From Bacillota bacterium (GTDB taxonomy: Bacteria > Bacillota > Clostridia > Lachnospirales > Lachnospiraceae), in the NCBI GenBank assembly GCA_023391695.1, contig JAEWAK010000027.1:186001-250000 (forward strand): DNA of 64,000 bases, written 5' to 3'. How positions within the stretch are numbered: position 1 is the first letter of the stretch; each line of letters starts with the position of its first letter. Below are positions 33,154-42,526 of this stretch, piece by piece. Position numbers and translations under genes: made by a program. Below the pieces are notes generated by a model, which had not been told where the DNA came from, searched no databases, and worked only from the letters and a program-made list of their open reading frames with translations.

Positions 33154-35187
33154 TTAATTAAAAATTATTTTTATTGCATCAAAATGTTCAAGCTTATCTA
33201 TATAAACGGATAATTTTCCTTGTTTTATATCAAAGGAATATTCCGTATTGCGGACCAGGCTCTTAACTGTCTTGGGAACGGATGCGCAATCGAGGATGAT
33301 CTTAATATCCTGCATAGTCACCGGCTCGTAAAAGGAGTTTCCAAAATGACCGGAACCGTTTATCAGATGAAGAAGCAGATCAGAATCGGCATTTCTCATC
33401 ACTGCCGCCTCTACTGTCCCGGATAAATTTCCGCCCAAGGGTCTTATATCAAGTACCTGTTCCAGTAAATCCCCGATGAAATCAATGGTATTGGTGTGTC
33501 CGTCAGAACAGAAAATTTCACCCGGATTCCAAGGTATGTATACGCCCCTTCCTTCGCCGTAGGAATTTACCGTAAATCCGGGATAATCCGTAACGGTTGT
33601 ATAATAACAGCGTTCCGGAGGTCCGAACATATGAGGCGGAACCAATTTTAAGAAGTATTTCGCCGATTCGATATAATCCGCATATACGTAGCACCCTCTC
33701 AAATAAACCAGTTCCGTATGATTCAGCCTCGGAAAATTTGCTTCTGAATCGAGCTCAAGATAGGACGGTTTCATATCCATGGAGATTTCTTTTACCTCCC
33801 GAATTCCAAGACTCTTAAATACAGGTATTTTCTGCGGCTGCTCCTTTGAATCCCGTAAGCCGCTGCGGGCTTCAACAATAACAGTTCCGCCTCCTTCAAC
33901 AAAAGCATCAATTCGATCCGCCAAAAGTTCATCTATCAATAATCCATCCGGCAGGATTAAAGTCTTATATTTGCTGAAATCTTTAATTACTGTCTTTCCC
34001 GTGGTGATCACATCAAAAAGGAAATGATTCTCCGTTAAGAACCGAAACCATCCGCAAAAATCCTTATCCTTTTTGTAGGAAAATATTTTATTTTCATCCT
34101 GAAAAAGAGCAATCCCGGCGACACTTTTTAAGTTTGTATACTCTGTTTCATGTGCGGACTGATAATGATAAACGGCTTTAATTGCCTCATAACCCGATTT
34201 ATCCTTACTGTTATCAAGCCTGCCCATCCGGTAATAATCAAGCCCGCCGCCGTTTGCCAGACTTTGAAGCAGACGCTGTTTCTGTAAATATGGGGAAACT
34301 GCCACATGCCGGTATGCGATATCAATAAAATCCACTGTAGTAGTACTGGGTATCATATTCGGATAGGTTGAAGAACTGATTTTGGTATTTTCAGAAGCGG
34401 CATACTGCCAATAAGGGAATGCCAGTGATGTCCCTGTTTCGTTACGTATAAAACCGGAGTTGAATTCGTAATGGTTTGCAATGCATAAATCCGGTTTAAG
34501 ACCGGTAAGATATTTAAAAACCTTCTCCCTGTGCATCTTTACAGTGGTGTTTTGGAATTCAAGATATTTTTGGTAAATCGGCTCCTCCAAGTTTTCGGTC
34601 GTTGGCAAAGTACTTCCATACATGGATTCAAAACGGCTCTTGCAGTTATCACAATGGCAAATGCCGTAATGTTTTCCCGAGTAGTCGAAATTATTATTAT
34701 AGCCGTCCATATTAAAGAAAACGCCGTCTATATCCAGTAATTCCACCGTTTCCTTCATAATCTCCAGTGAAAGCTCCTGTTGGTATTCGCTGTTGAAGCA
34801 TAAATGCACGTCACCGTTATAATCGATAATTTGTCCAGAACGGCTGATGAACGCCCATTCCGGATTTTTTTCGTAAAGAGGTCTGCGGATTTTAGAAAAA
34901 TCCATTCGTGCAATCACTTTAATTCCCGCCCCATGGCATTCCTTAATCACCTCCTTAAGAGTATCCCCTTTTAAGAATTGATTTTTAAAATGATAGGGAA
35001 GGCGGGTTTCATAATTAGCCACGATACCGGAAGTACTTAACATAACTACATTCGCTTTAAATTCCTGAAGATCAGATACAAATCTTTTTGCATTCATATC
35101 CAGCATATCGATTTCCCTTAAATTTGTTTGGATAAGTCTCCACGGCTTATCGACCCACCAGTAGTTCAGCTTGCCGCCATTATTCAT
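33154..35187 (-). CDS. GHL6/GH42M-type glycosidase, paralog 3 (first gene of the operon)
   Basis: A 677-aa paralog. YWWVDKPWRLIQTNLREID opens it; Asp154 lies in DIDGVFFN, with an insertion before the CHCDNC cluster (177-182). The trimerisation-like segment is YKTLILPDGLLIDELLADR and GGGTVIVEARSG. I prefer the ATG at 35185-35187, eight bases after AAAGGAGA, over the ATG two codons earlier. It opens the eight-gene operon running to 23740 and is preceded by the 22-bp-period direct repeat. Confidence 0.75.
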   Translation of the reverse strand: MNNGGKLNYWWVDKPWRLIQTNLREIDMLDMNAKRFVSDLQEFKANVVMLSTSGIVANYETRLPYHFKNQFLKGDTLKEVIKECHGAGIKVIARMDFSKIRRPLYEKNPEWAFISRSGQIIDYNGDVHLCFNSEYQQELSLEIMKETVELLDIDGVFFNMDGYNNNFDYSGKHYGICHCDNCKSRFESMYGSTLPTTENLEEPIYQKYLEFQNTTVKMHREKVFKYLTGLKPDLCIANHYEFNSGFIRNETGTSLAFPYWQYAASENTKISSSTYPNMIPSTTTVDFIDIAYRHVAVSPYLQKQRLLQSLANGGGLDYYRMGRLDNSKDKSGYEAIKAVYHYQSAHETEYTNLKSVAGIALFQDENKIFSYKKDKDFCGWFRFLTENHFLFDVITTGKTVIKDFSKYKTLILPDGLLIDELLADRIDAFVEGGGTVIVEARSGLRDSKEQPQKIPVFKSLGIREVKEISMDMKPSYLELDSEANFPRLNHTELVYLRGCYVYADYIESAKYFLKLVPPHMFGPPERCYYTTVTDYPGFTVNSYGEGRGVYIPWNPGEIFCSDGHTNTIDFIGDLLEQVLDIRPLGGNLSGTVEAAVMRNADSDLLLHLINGSGHFGNSFYEPVTMQDIKIILDCASVPKTVKSLVRNTEYSFDIKQGKLSVYIDKLEHFDAIKIIFN

Positions 35188-35313
35188 TTTCATTCTCCTT
35201 TAAAAAAATTATCGTCCATACCAACACCAATGGTGAAATTCCACAACCCTGATTTTAGGATAGTAATACCAACCGGATTTATTATATTGTAAAGCTTATA
35301 GGAACATTTCACT

Positions 35314-35351
35314 AACATTTTGACGACTTTACATTAACGTTTTGACGACTT
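35314..35351. promoter_or_regulatory. Two 16-bp direct repeats, 22-bp period, upstream of the GHL6 operon
   Basis: AACATTTTGACGACTT (35314-35329) and AACGTTTTGACGACTT (35336-35351) differ at one base and are two helical turns apart. In the minus direction they end just before a weak -35 and a TATAAT (about 35284-35289). This is the typical layout of an AraC-type activator site, perhaps for the YesN-like regulator at 48615. Confidence 0.7.
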
Positions 35352-35373
35352 CAAGGACGTATTTTCCTATGCA

Positions 35374-35417
35374 TAAAAAAAGATACCCGAAAACGTTAAA
35401 GCATGTTTCGGGTATCT
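35374..35417 (-). terminator. Terminator of the GH2 operon
   Basis: A perfect 12-bp stem AGATACCCGAAA/TTTCGGGTATCT (35381-35392 with 35406-35417) followed by seven Ts in the minus transcript, 45 bp past the GH2 stop. Confidence 0.92.
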
Positions 35418-35461
35418 ATTCTTTTGCATGTAGATGCACATCCTGTCCTGTGAGTTTTTAT

Positions 35462-37351
35462 TTAGTAAATCCCTGTCCGGTCTCCGTTCGGACGGTATAT
35501 CGCTATTTTATTCCCTGATTCTGCTATTATCTCCCATATTTCTCCAGGTTTCAAATCGGGAATTTTTACACTTCTTTGAACTTCTCCTGTTTTATTCAAA
35601 ATTTTCCCATAATATCCTTTTAACTCATAACTGGGCAGGTCTTTCCGGCAGATTATAATCAGCCTGTTTTCTTCCCATTTCACAATAAATGGCGCACATT
35701 CCCTCTGAACTTCCCAATAGGATGGTTTTGGTTCACCGCATAAATCCGTGGAACCATGGATTCTTTTCTTAAGCTTTCCTGCTCCGTCCTCTCCCATCTG
35801 GGTACGGTAATCATTCAGGCAGAAATAGATGGTTCCTGCAATTCCCGGGAAATGACGGTATGCTTCCATTTTCTCCAGGAAAATCCGGGCCCGGCGCTTA
35901 TCGCCGCCTTTCCACCTGGGCTCGCAAAGACCAAACTCAGAGGGCACCATGGGCTTGTCAGGATTGGCATTCAGTATTTTTTCCAGTTCCTTGAACTGAT
36001 CCAATTCTCCTGACCAGGTGCCGATATAATCGTTAACCATCATAATATCTCCATCCGCAGCGCCGTCCAGACCGGCATCCTGGAAAATACTGTTGCTTAC
36101 ATAATTGGCCGTACGGGTGGAATCCAGAACATGAGTATATGCCACGGCATCCTTTATATATTGTATGGTATCCTTGGACTGGGCATCCAGTTCATTGCCA
36201 ACGCCCCATGCAATAATCGACGGATGATTATAATGTGCTTCCACCATTTCTTCTATTTGTTCTTTAAAGATTTTCCACTGTTGTTCTCCCGCTGTCTCCG
36301 GATCCTTTCCCCAAAAAGGCACCTCTTCCTGAACCAGCATGCCATGGCGGTCGCACCAGTCATATACCGTGTCATCCTGCTGCCAGTGAAAACGGGTAAA
36401 TACACAGTTGCTCTCCTTTAAGCAGACAAGCATCTTTTCCAGCTGCTCTTTTGGCTCTGCCATTCCATAGACCGGGTCCGAACCTGGCATCCATTCCGTT
36501 CCGCAGATTCTTACTTTCTCACCATTCAGCGAAAAAGAATTTCCTTTAACATGGAAATTCCGGAATCCAAAAACTGTCTCCACACTGTCTTCTGCCACTT
36601 CACGGTCTCGCAGACACAATTTTAAAGTATATAACTTTGGATGGTCAAAATGCCAGTATCTAATATTTTCAAATATCCGGGAAGAAATCTTTCCACTGCC
36701 TTTTTCACATTTCTCACTTCCTGCACAGAGTTTTTCCGTCTGTCCGTCACAACCCTCATATAGCTCCCAGTCCAATACCAGTCCGTCTGACTCCGATCCA
36801 TCCACAGCCATATCCACTCCGAAAACAGCATATCCCATATCCTGACGGATATCCCTGGTTATAATAACTGGTTCGGCAGTTATTCTGTGGGATTTGATCA
36901 GATGTTTCCCGGAGATTAATAATTCCACATTTCTGATAATACCTCCGTCGTTAGCCCAGTCGAAGCTTCTGTTACAGGGCAGTAAGGTGTCTGTGAATTC
37001 GTTATTCACTTTCACGGTCAGTTTATTTTCCTCTCCATACCTTAAGGCTTCTGTGAGTTCAACCGTGAAAGGTGTATATCCGGAGCTTTCATGTTTTCCC
37101 ACTTCTTTTCCGTTTAAATATACGGCGGCATTGTGATATACGGCTTTAAACAGCACCCTTACTCTTTTATCTTTCCAGGAATCCGGTACCTTAAAAGTAT
37201 GCCCATACCATCCGTTTCCCCAGGTTTCCTCCGTATTCTCTTCAATATTCCAGGTATGGGGCACGGTCACTTCCCGGCCCGTTTCCAGACACTCTGCCGT
37301 ATCTCCCAGATTGAACTTCCAATGTTTTAGTAATATAGTTTCACGTATCAT
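35462..37351 (-). CDS. GH2 beta-galactosidase/beta-glucuronidase-family enzyme
   Basis: A cytoplasmic GH2 enzyme of 629 aa with an N-terminal jelly-roll (1-160), an Ig-like domain (about 160-270) and a TIM barrel (about 275-600). The acid/base Glu387 (GVGNE) and nucleophile Glu472 (VPSEFG) are present. There is no signal peptide. Its size and YNHPSIIAWGVGNELD motif fit the shorter GH2 enzymes (beta-galactosidase or beta-glucuronidase); the exact sugar is open. It is the last gene of the second glycan operon, 32 bp after the large GH2 gene. Confidence 0.9.
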   Translation of the reverse strand: MIRETILLKHWKFNLGDTAECLETGREVTVPHTWNIEENTEETWGNGWYGHTFKVPDSWKDKRVRVLFKAVYHNAAVYLNGKEVGKHESSGYTPFTVELTEALRYGEENKLTVKVNNEFTDTLLPCNRSFDWANDGGIIRNVELLISGKHLIKSHRITAEPVIITRDIRQDMGYAVFGVDMAVDGSESDGLVLDWELYEGCDGQTEKLCAGSEKCEKGSGKISSRIFENIRYWHFDHPKLYTLKLCLRDREVAEDSVETVFGFRNFHVKGNSFSLNGEKVRICGTEWMPGSDPVYGMAEPKEQLEKMLVCLKESNCVFTRFHWQQDDTVYDWCDRHGMLVQEEVPFWGKDPETAGEQQWKIFKEQIEEMVEAHYNHPSIIAWGVGNELDAQSKDTIQYIKDAVAYTHVLDSTRTANYVSNSIFQDAGLDGAADGDIMMVNDYIGTWSGELDQFKELEKILNANPDKPMVPSEFGLCEPRWKGGDKRRARIFLEKMEAYRHFPGIAGTIYFCLNDYRTQMGEDGAGKLKKRIHGSTDLCGEPKPSYWEVQRECAPFIVKWEENRLIIICRKDLPSYELKGYYGKILNKTGEVQRSVKIPDLKPGEIWEIIAESGNKIAIYRPNGDRTGIY

Positions 37352-37383
37352 AATAAAATCCTCCTAGTTTTAATAAGTCTGAA

Positions 37384-40300
37384 TCAGATGCCGAAAAGCT
37401 TCAATTCAGTTATTCCAAAGGGCCGGTTCTCGTAAGCAGCCATAGCAGAAATGTATACATCGTTTTTCTTCTCTTTTTTCAAAAAGATTTTGATTCCTTT
37501 TGTCTCTGTCCTTTCAAAATAAACCCTGTTTTCTTTTCCTCCGGTAATAAAACTTGCGTAAATCACATGGACAGGTTTCCATGTATCTCCCTCCAGATAT
37601 TCCACATATATAAGTTCCGGCAGATCATGCCCTGCCCTGCCGTCATATACATCGTCGATGACCAGCTCCAGCTGTACCATATCCACGTAATGCGTTCTTT
37701 CAAACAAAATACCATAGAAATTTGCATCTTCCGGTCTGCTTCCGGCCGTATCCCAGTAGCCTGTTCCGGTCTTTTTTCCCTGTATCTTAAGAGGTTCATA
37801 CATTAAATGTTCATTCAGGCTTGTAAATGGTCTGGCCTCTTTATCCAAAGCCAGTTCCAAATGATTTGGGAAAAGTTCGCAAAGTTTCCGGTATGGCACT
37901 TCTTCTGCAGGATTCATATTTCCGGATTTCACATAATGAATCATACAATAAAGCATCCAGGAAACTTCCGGCTGCTCTTTCTTGTTAAGGATATTCAGAC
38001 TGCAAATCAGCAGACTGCCGGCTCCGCACTTAACCTCAAATAAGAGTCCCATGCTGTGATTTCTGTGAATATTGTCCACCATTCGGATAATCGGATGAAT
38101 GCCCGGATTGTCCAGAATCACAGAACGGCTGTTCTCAAGCATATGCCACCAGGGATAGTTTGTATATTCATCCACCTGTATCTTTTCAAACAGTTTATGT
38201 TCTGTTTCTATGAGCATTCCCATGGTGCCGTGCTGATCCCATTTCTTAAACATGATCCAGCACCAGAAATCGCTCATAAATGAACTTCTCACACTGCCTG
38301 GTATCCCTGCCTGTGTCAGTTCCGGGAAAAAAATAAGTTTCTCACCATTTTCCAGGCTTTCCTTTGCACTTTCATCCAGTACGGTAATAATCATGTTCCT
38401 GTCCAACTCTTTTACATCCACCGGCGGATATACCCAAAGTTCATATTCATTGGCGTATTCCGTTCCCTCAATCAATATCATTACCTTAAGTTTATAAGAG
38501 GTATCTGCTTCCTTGTCCGGTATAAAGCATATGGTTCCAACCCGTTCCACTTTTCCCTGGCTTACGCTGCAGTCATTTATTACTTCTTTATAAACCACAT
38601 GTCCTGCAGGGTCTGTCACAGAGATGGAAACCGGCTTTTCCAGCTTGTCTTCTCCATAATTAGCTATAACAACCTCCGCTTGTATTTTTTCTTTTTGCCT
38701 GAAGGTACGTTTATCAATTTTTATAAGAGGAACAACATGGTTGAAAAACTGCCTGAATCTGGCGGGATTTGAGAATTTCTTCGGTTCACCAAAGGCATCC
38801 GTCATTCCCACCAGAGCAGTTCCTTGTCCTGTAAAGTCCTGGATTCCCAGCAGGGAAATGCCTGCCAGTTTATCCGACCGAAGCGCCGCCTCAATTTCTT
38901 CTCTGTAGCACAGCTGGGAAAGCTTTCCCGTCACTTCCTGAAATTTGGTATCATAATCCGCCAGTCCGTGACTCTCCATACTCTTTTTAAACATACGAAG
39001 ATTTTCCGGTTTCAGGTTACCGGTATATTTTTCAATTTCGTCATAATCAGGGTAGACCTGAAACTGGCCTACTTCAAAGCTGATTACAGGAATGGGAATG
39101 TCTTTTAGCACGTCATTATAGTCTGACCGGGTATTAGGAGGATATTCATTGATAAAACCATGGTTTCCCGCATATGCCCCACGCCATTTAGCCTTGTAAT
39201 TTCCTTGTGCCATTACAAAATCACAATCCGGATTCACCCCTTCTTCCCCATACCATACGTTTGACCCCTCCGCATACAGCCTGTCAGGAGCGATTTGTCT
39301 CATATAACGGCATAATTCACTCATTCGTTCTCTTTTATGGCTTCTAAGTTCATTTCCCCAGGTCAAAGCCACATAGGAAGGATGATTTCCATATGCCCTG
39401 TCTATGCCAAGCGCCTCTCTGGTATAATAGGCATAATCTTCATCAGAATCAAAGGTTTCAAATGTCCACTCGCAAAGCTCCGGCTGCATATAAATTCCCA
39501 GCCTGTCTGCCGCACAAAATGCAGCATCCGGAGGACACCAGGAATGAAATCTCACATAGTTGATGCCATAACTCTTGTATACCTTAAGGAGCTGTTCCCA
39601 TTCTTCCTGTTCCATGGGAGCATACCCGGTTTTTGGAAAAACGGCACAATTGGCCTCACTTCTTACAAATATCACTTTACCGTTTATCATAAAATGTCTG
39701 GAATCAGCAGAGACCTGGAAATTTCTCATGCCAATATTCAACTTTCTCTCCTGGCTTCCCAGCTTTGTATGAAGGAATATATTAACTTCATACATATCCG
39801 GTTTGAATTCATCCCAGGTCAGATAATCATCTCCAAGCTTATATTCAAGTACGGCTTTGGTTTTTCCCGGAGGAATTACCATCCGTATCTCTTTTTTAAC
39901 TCCTCCGCAGGCACATACCTCCCAGCAAACCGGCTGTAAGATACAGGTATTCTGGATCATATCCACATTGATCCGGATGCCTTTCCTTTCAAAATCCGGA
40001 TAAAACCGGATTGTATTCATTGAAATTACAGGAAGAATCCGAATACCTATCTTTCCGACAATTCCATTCCAATTGGTCTGGGTATGGGCTGTCGCCATAT
40101 GTGAACCAATGACAGGTTTGGCCGGCATCTGTTCAAAAAGGTTTTCTACCTCTACCGTAATTCTGTTTATTCCTTGATTTACTGCCTGGGTTATATCGAA
40201 TTCCTGGGATACGGTCAATAAGTTATCCTGACCAACAAATTGATTATTTACCCAGACTTTTGCCGCTCTGGTCCTTTCCATAAAAAACAATACCGTTTCG

Positions 40301-40548
40301 CCGGCCTGAAAGCTGACTTCAAAATCCCGTTCATACACCGCATAACCTTCATAATGATATTCCGGTGTCAGAGACATGGTTTCACCCGGTTGGCTTTTGG
40401 GAACTCCCACTATATTTTTCCCTTGTTCATCCAATGTGCCGGGAAGACATATCTTTTGATTAATGAACGCTTCTTCCTTTTTTCCAAGCCCAAGCTCCCA
40501 GGTTCCTTCCAAATTAATATAACGTTCCTGATATAGGGTTTCTGCCAT
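37384..40548 (-). CDS. Large multidomain GH2-family glycoside hydrolase
   Basis: About 1054 aa. A jelly-roll domain (to about 175), an Ig-like domain (175-285) and a TIM barrel (285-590) with acid/base Glu400 (WGNE) and nucleophile Glu492 (SFEVGQ) are followed by over 400 residues of beta-rich domains. These may include a carbohydrate-binding module near the C-terminus (DMVQLELVIDDVYDGRAG). The chosen ATG lies 11 bases after GGAGG; a second ATG five codons earlier overlaps that site. No signal peptide is seen, so it cuts imported oligosaccharides. The substrate is not predictable. Confidence 0.85.
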   Translation of the reverse strand: MAETLYQERYINLEGTWELGLGKKEEAFINQKICLPGTLDEQGKNIVGVPKSQPGETMSLTPEYHYEGYAVYERDFEVSFQAGETVLFFMERTRAAKVWVNNQFVGQDNLLTVSQEFDITQAVNQGINRITVEVENLFEQMPAKPVIGSHMATAHTQTNWNGIVGKIGIRILPVISMNTIRFYPDFERKGIRINVDMIQNTCILQPVCWEVCACGGVKKEIRMVIPPGKTKAVLEYKLGDDYLTWDEFKPDMYEVNIFLHTKLGSQERKLNIGMRNFQVSADSRHFMINGKVIFVRSEANCAVFPKTGYAPMEQEEWEQLLKVYKSYGINYVRFHSWCPPDAAFCAADRLGIYMQPELCEWTFETFDSDEDYAYYTREALGIDRAYGNHPSYVALTWGNELRSHKRERMSELCRYMRQIAPDRLYAEGSNVWYGEEGVNPDCDFVMAQGNYKAKWRGAYAGNHGFINEYPPNTRSDYNDVLKDIPIPVISFEVGQFQVYPDYDEIEKYTGNLKPENLRMFKKSMESHGLADYDTKFQEVTGKLSQLCYREEIEAALRSDKLAGISLLGIQDFTGQGTALVGMTDAFGEPKKFSNPARFRQFFNHVVPLIKIDKRTFRQKEKIQAEVVIANYGEDKLEKPVSISVTDPAGHVVYKEVINDCSVSQGKVERVGTICFIPDKEADTSYKLKVMILIEGTEYANEYELWVYPPVDVKELDRNMIITVLDESAKESLENGEKLIFFPELTQAGIPGSVRSSFMSDFWCWIMFKKWDQHGTMGMLIETEHKLFEKIQVDEYTNYPWWHMLENSRSVILDNPGIHPIIRMVDNIHRNHSMGLLFEVKCGAGSLLICSLNILNKKEQPEVSWMLYCMIHYVKSGNMNPAEEVPYRKLCELFPNHLELALDKEARPFTSLNEHLMYEPLKIQGKKTGTGYWDTAGSRPEDANFYGILFERTHYVDMVQLELVIDDVYDGRAGHDLPELIYVEYLEGDTWKPVHVIYASFITGGKENRVYFERTETKGIKIFLKKEKKNDVYISAMAAYENRPFGITELKLFGI

Positions 40549-40572
40549 TTTCTTTTCCTCCATAACTTCTTT

Positions 40573-40614
40573 CAGGATGTTAAAAACTGCTTTTGTTTCT
40601 TCAATCTAACTTCC
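40573..40614. repeat. Copy of the hairpin repeat found at 23489-23530
   Basis: CAGGATGTT, then ACTGCTTTTGTTT and TTCAAT.CTAACTTCC align with the sequence at 23489-23530, with a few substitutions and a 2-bp deletion. Both copies lie just upstream of a glycoside hydrolase gene in the same orientation. The remaining 40549-40664 gap holds nothing else I can name. Confidence 0.5.
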
Positions 40615-40664
40615 CTTTGCATAAATCATGAAATCATGATTACCTGCCCTTTTCCAGACGCACC

Positions 40665-41492
40665 TTATCCTTTCACGGCTCCCGCCGCAATACCCTTGAT
40701 AAAAGTTTTGGAGCATAAGCTGAAAATTATGATCATAGGCAGCACGGACAGAGACAGGGCACACATAATTGCTCCATAATCACTTCGGAACTGATTTGAC
40801 AGGTTGGATACCATAAGGGGAATAGTAAACATACTCTGTTTGTTAACCAGTATTAAAGGAAGAATGTAATTATTCCAGGACCATAAAAATACCAGGGTTG
40901 CCAGTGTCAGAAATCCAGGTTTTATACACGGTACAACGATCTTTAAAAAGATACCCGGCTCTGAGCAGCCGTCAATACGGCCGGATTCCAATAACTCTGT
41001 AGGTACGGAATCTTTGATAAACTGGGTCATGAGAAAAGCCCCCAGAGGATGTGCGGTCCATGTAAATATCAGCGGAAACAGAGTATGATTAAGTCCTAAC
41101 TTTCTCATCTCCAGCATATAGCCAATCATGGCAATCTGGCCGGGAATCATCATAATAGCCATTATAAAGGTAAAAATTGCTTTTCTGCCTTTGAAACGGT
41201 ATTTGGCAAGTGCAAATCCAATCAGGGATGAGACGAAAACACTTAAGATAACCGATACCACCGATACCACAATGGAGTTAAAATATGCTTTAAAATAGTG
41301 ATTTGCAAATACTGTTTTCAGGTTTTCCAGGAGATAATTTCCGGGCAGAATGGGCAGACCTTTAAAAATATCTTCACTGTAATAGGTACCCATAATAAAT
41401 ACGATATACAGAGGAAAGAACATAATCAAAGTCATCAAGATCAAAAGTACCTGCTTTATCACGGTATGAAGTATTCTTTTTCTATTATTCAT
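40665..41492 (-). CDS. CUT1 ABC transporter permease (MalG/AraQ-like)
   Basis: Sugar permease of about 275 aa with six membrane segments and the EAA loop ESGRIDGCSEPG. It reads from the ATG at 41490-41492, overlapping the end of the upstream permease by 8 bp, so the two are translationally coupled. It forms the channel with the permease at 41485 and serves the binding protein at 42527. No ATPase is encoded nearby. Confidence 0.9.
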   Translation of the reverse strand: MNNRKRILHTVIKQVLLILMTLIMFFPLYIVFIMGTYYSEDIFKGLPILPGNYLLENLKTVFANHYFKAYFNSIVVSVVSVILSVFVSSLIGFALAKYRFKGRKAIFTFIMAIMMIPGQIAMIGYMLEMRKLGLNHTLFPLIFTWTAHPLGAFLMTQFIKDSVPTELLESGRIDGCSEPGIFLKIVVPCIKPGFLTLATLVFLWSWNNYILPLILVNKQSMFTIPLMVSNLSNQFRSDYGAIMCALSLSVLPMIIIFSLCSKTFIKGIAAGAVKG

Positions 41493-42414
41493 TGTCACCG
41501 CCCCTTCCCTTTGTAATTTTAAATCCGATAATTGAAAATATTATAATGAACACAAAAAGGGAATATGCGATTGCCGAACCATATCCCAGCCTGGAATCCA
41601 TGTTAAAGGCATCGTTATAAAATTTCCATACGGTAGTCAATACCGTATTCCCGGGACCGCCGGTCTGGCCATTACCAATGCTTGCCCACCCGCTGAACAA
41701 AAGCTTGGGTTCCTCAAACATCTGCAGGCCACCGATAATCGATGTAACAATAAGGAACATGGTAGTGTTTTTCAGCATCGGAATTGTAATTCTTGTAAAT
41801 ATTTTAATTCTGGAAGCGCCGTCCACGGAAGCGGCTTCATACACTTCTACGGGCATGGAAGTCATAGCGGCAAGATAAATCGTCATATAATATCCCAGGT
41901 AACGCCATACAACCATTATTACTACAATAACCTTGGATGCCGTTTCGCTCTGCAGCCAGTAAAACGGCTCATTTAAAAGTCCTGCACCGGTTAACAGCTT
42001 GTTGATATAACCGGACTGCCAGTCAAACAAATAAGAGAAAATAAAACCAATCGCAACAGGTGTTGTAATATACGGAAAGAAATTAACCGTCTGATAAAAG
42101 GACTTTCCTCTTCCGATATCAAACAGCAGATACGCCACCGTTATCCCTAAGAATACAGTAATGGGAGTGGAAAATGCCATCAGAATAACCGTATTCACAA
42201 GAGATTTTAAAAATAAAGGATCCCTGGTAAAAAGTGTAATATAATTCTGTAATCCCACGAACATCTTATTTTTCACGCCGTTCCAGTCAAAGAAACTCAA
42301 ATGGAAAGAATACAACATAGGAAATAAATTGAATAAGAAATATGCCCCCAAAAATGGCAGGCAGAATAGATAGGGCCATTTATTGCCTTTATGCAAACTT
42401 TTATTATTACTCAT
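41485..42414 (-). CDS. CUT1 ABC transporter permease (MalF/UgpA-like)
   Basis: Sugar permease of 309 aa with six hydrophobic segments and the EAA loop YEAASVDGASR. WPYLFCLPFLGAYFLFNLFP starts the first segment. It belongs to the ordinary CUT1 group, unlike the LplB type of the first importer, so the two loci probably import different glycans. Confidence 0.9.
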   Translation of the reverse strand: MSNNKSLHKGNKWPYLFCLPFLGAYFLFNLFPMLYSFHLSFFDWNGVKNKMFVGLQNYITLFTRDPLFLKSLVNTVILMAFSTPITVFLGITVAYLLFDIGRGKSFYQTVNFFPYITTPVAIGFIFSYLFDWQSGYINKLLTGAGLLNEPFYWLQSETASKVIVVIMVVWRYLGYYMTIYLAAMTSMPVEVYEAASVDGASRIKIFTRITIPMLKNTTMFLIVTSIIGGLQMFEEPKLLFSGWASIGNGQTGGPGNTVLTTVWKFYNDAFNMDSRLGYGSAIAYSLFVFIIIFSIIGFKITKGRGGDNE

Positions 42415-42482
42415 TTATAAATTCCTCCTGTCCTATTTTATTTACGGAGGTTTAACCAGCTCCAGTAAACCGAATCAAATAA

Positions 42483-42508
42483 GGCTGCTGCAGTCAACCA
42501 CAGCAGCC
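42483..42508 (-). promoter_or_regulatory. Hairpin between binding-protein and permease genes
   Basis: A perfect 8-bp stem GGCTGCTG/CAGCAGCC with a 10-nt loop and no T-run, 19 bp after the binding-protein stop. It probably limits read-through or protects the upstream mRNA, as at 27308-27330. Confidence 0.7.
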
Positions 42509-42526
42509 TGGTATAGTTACCCTATG

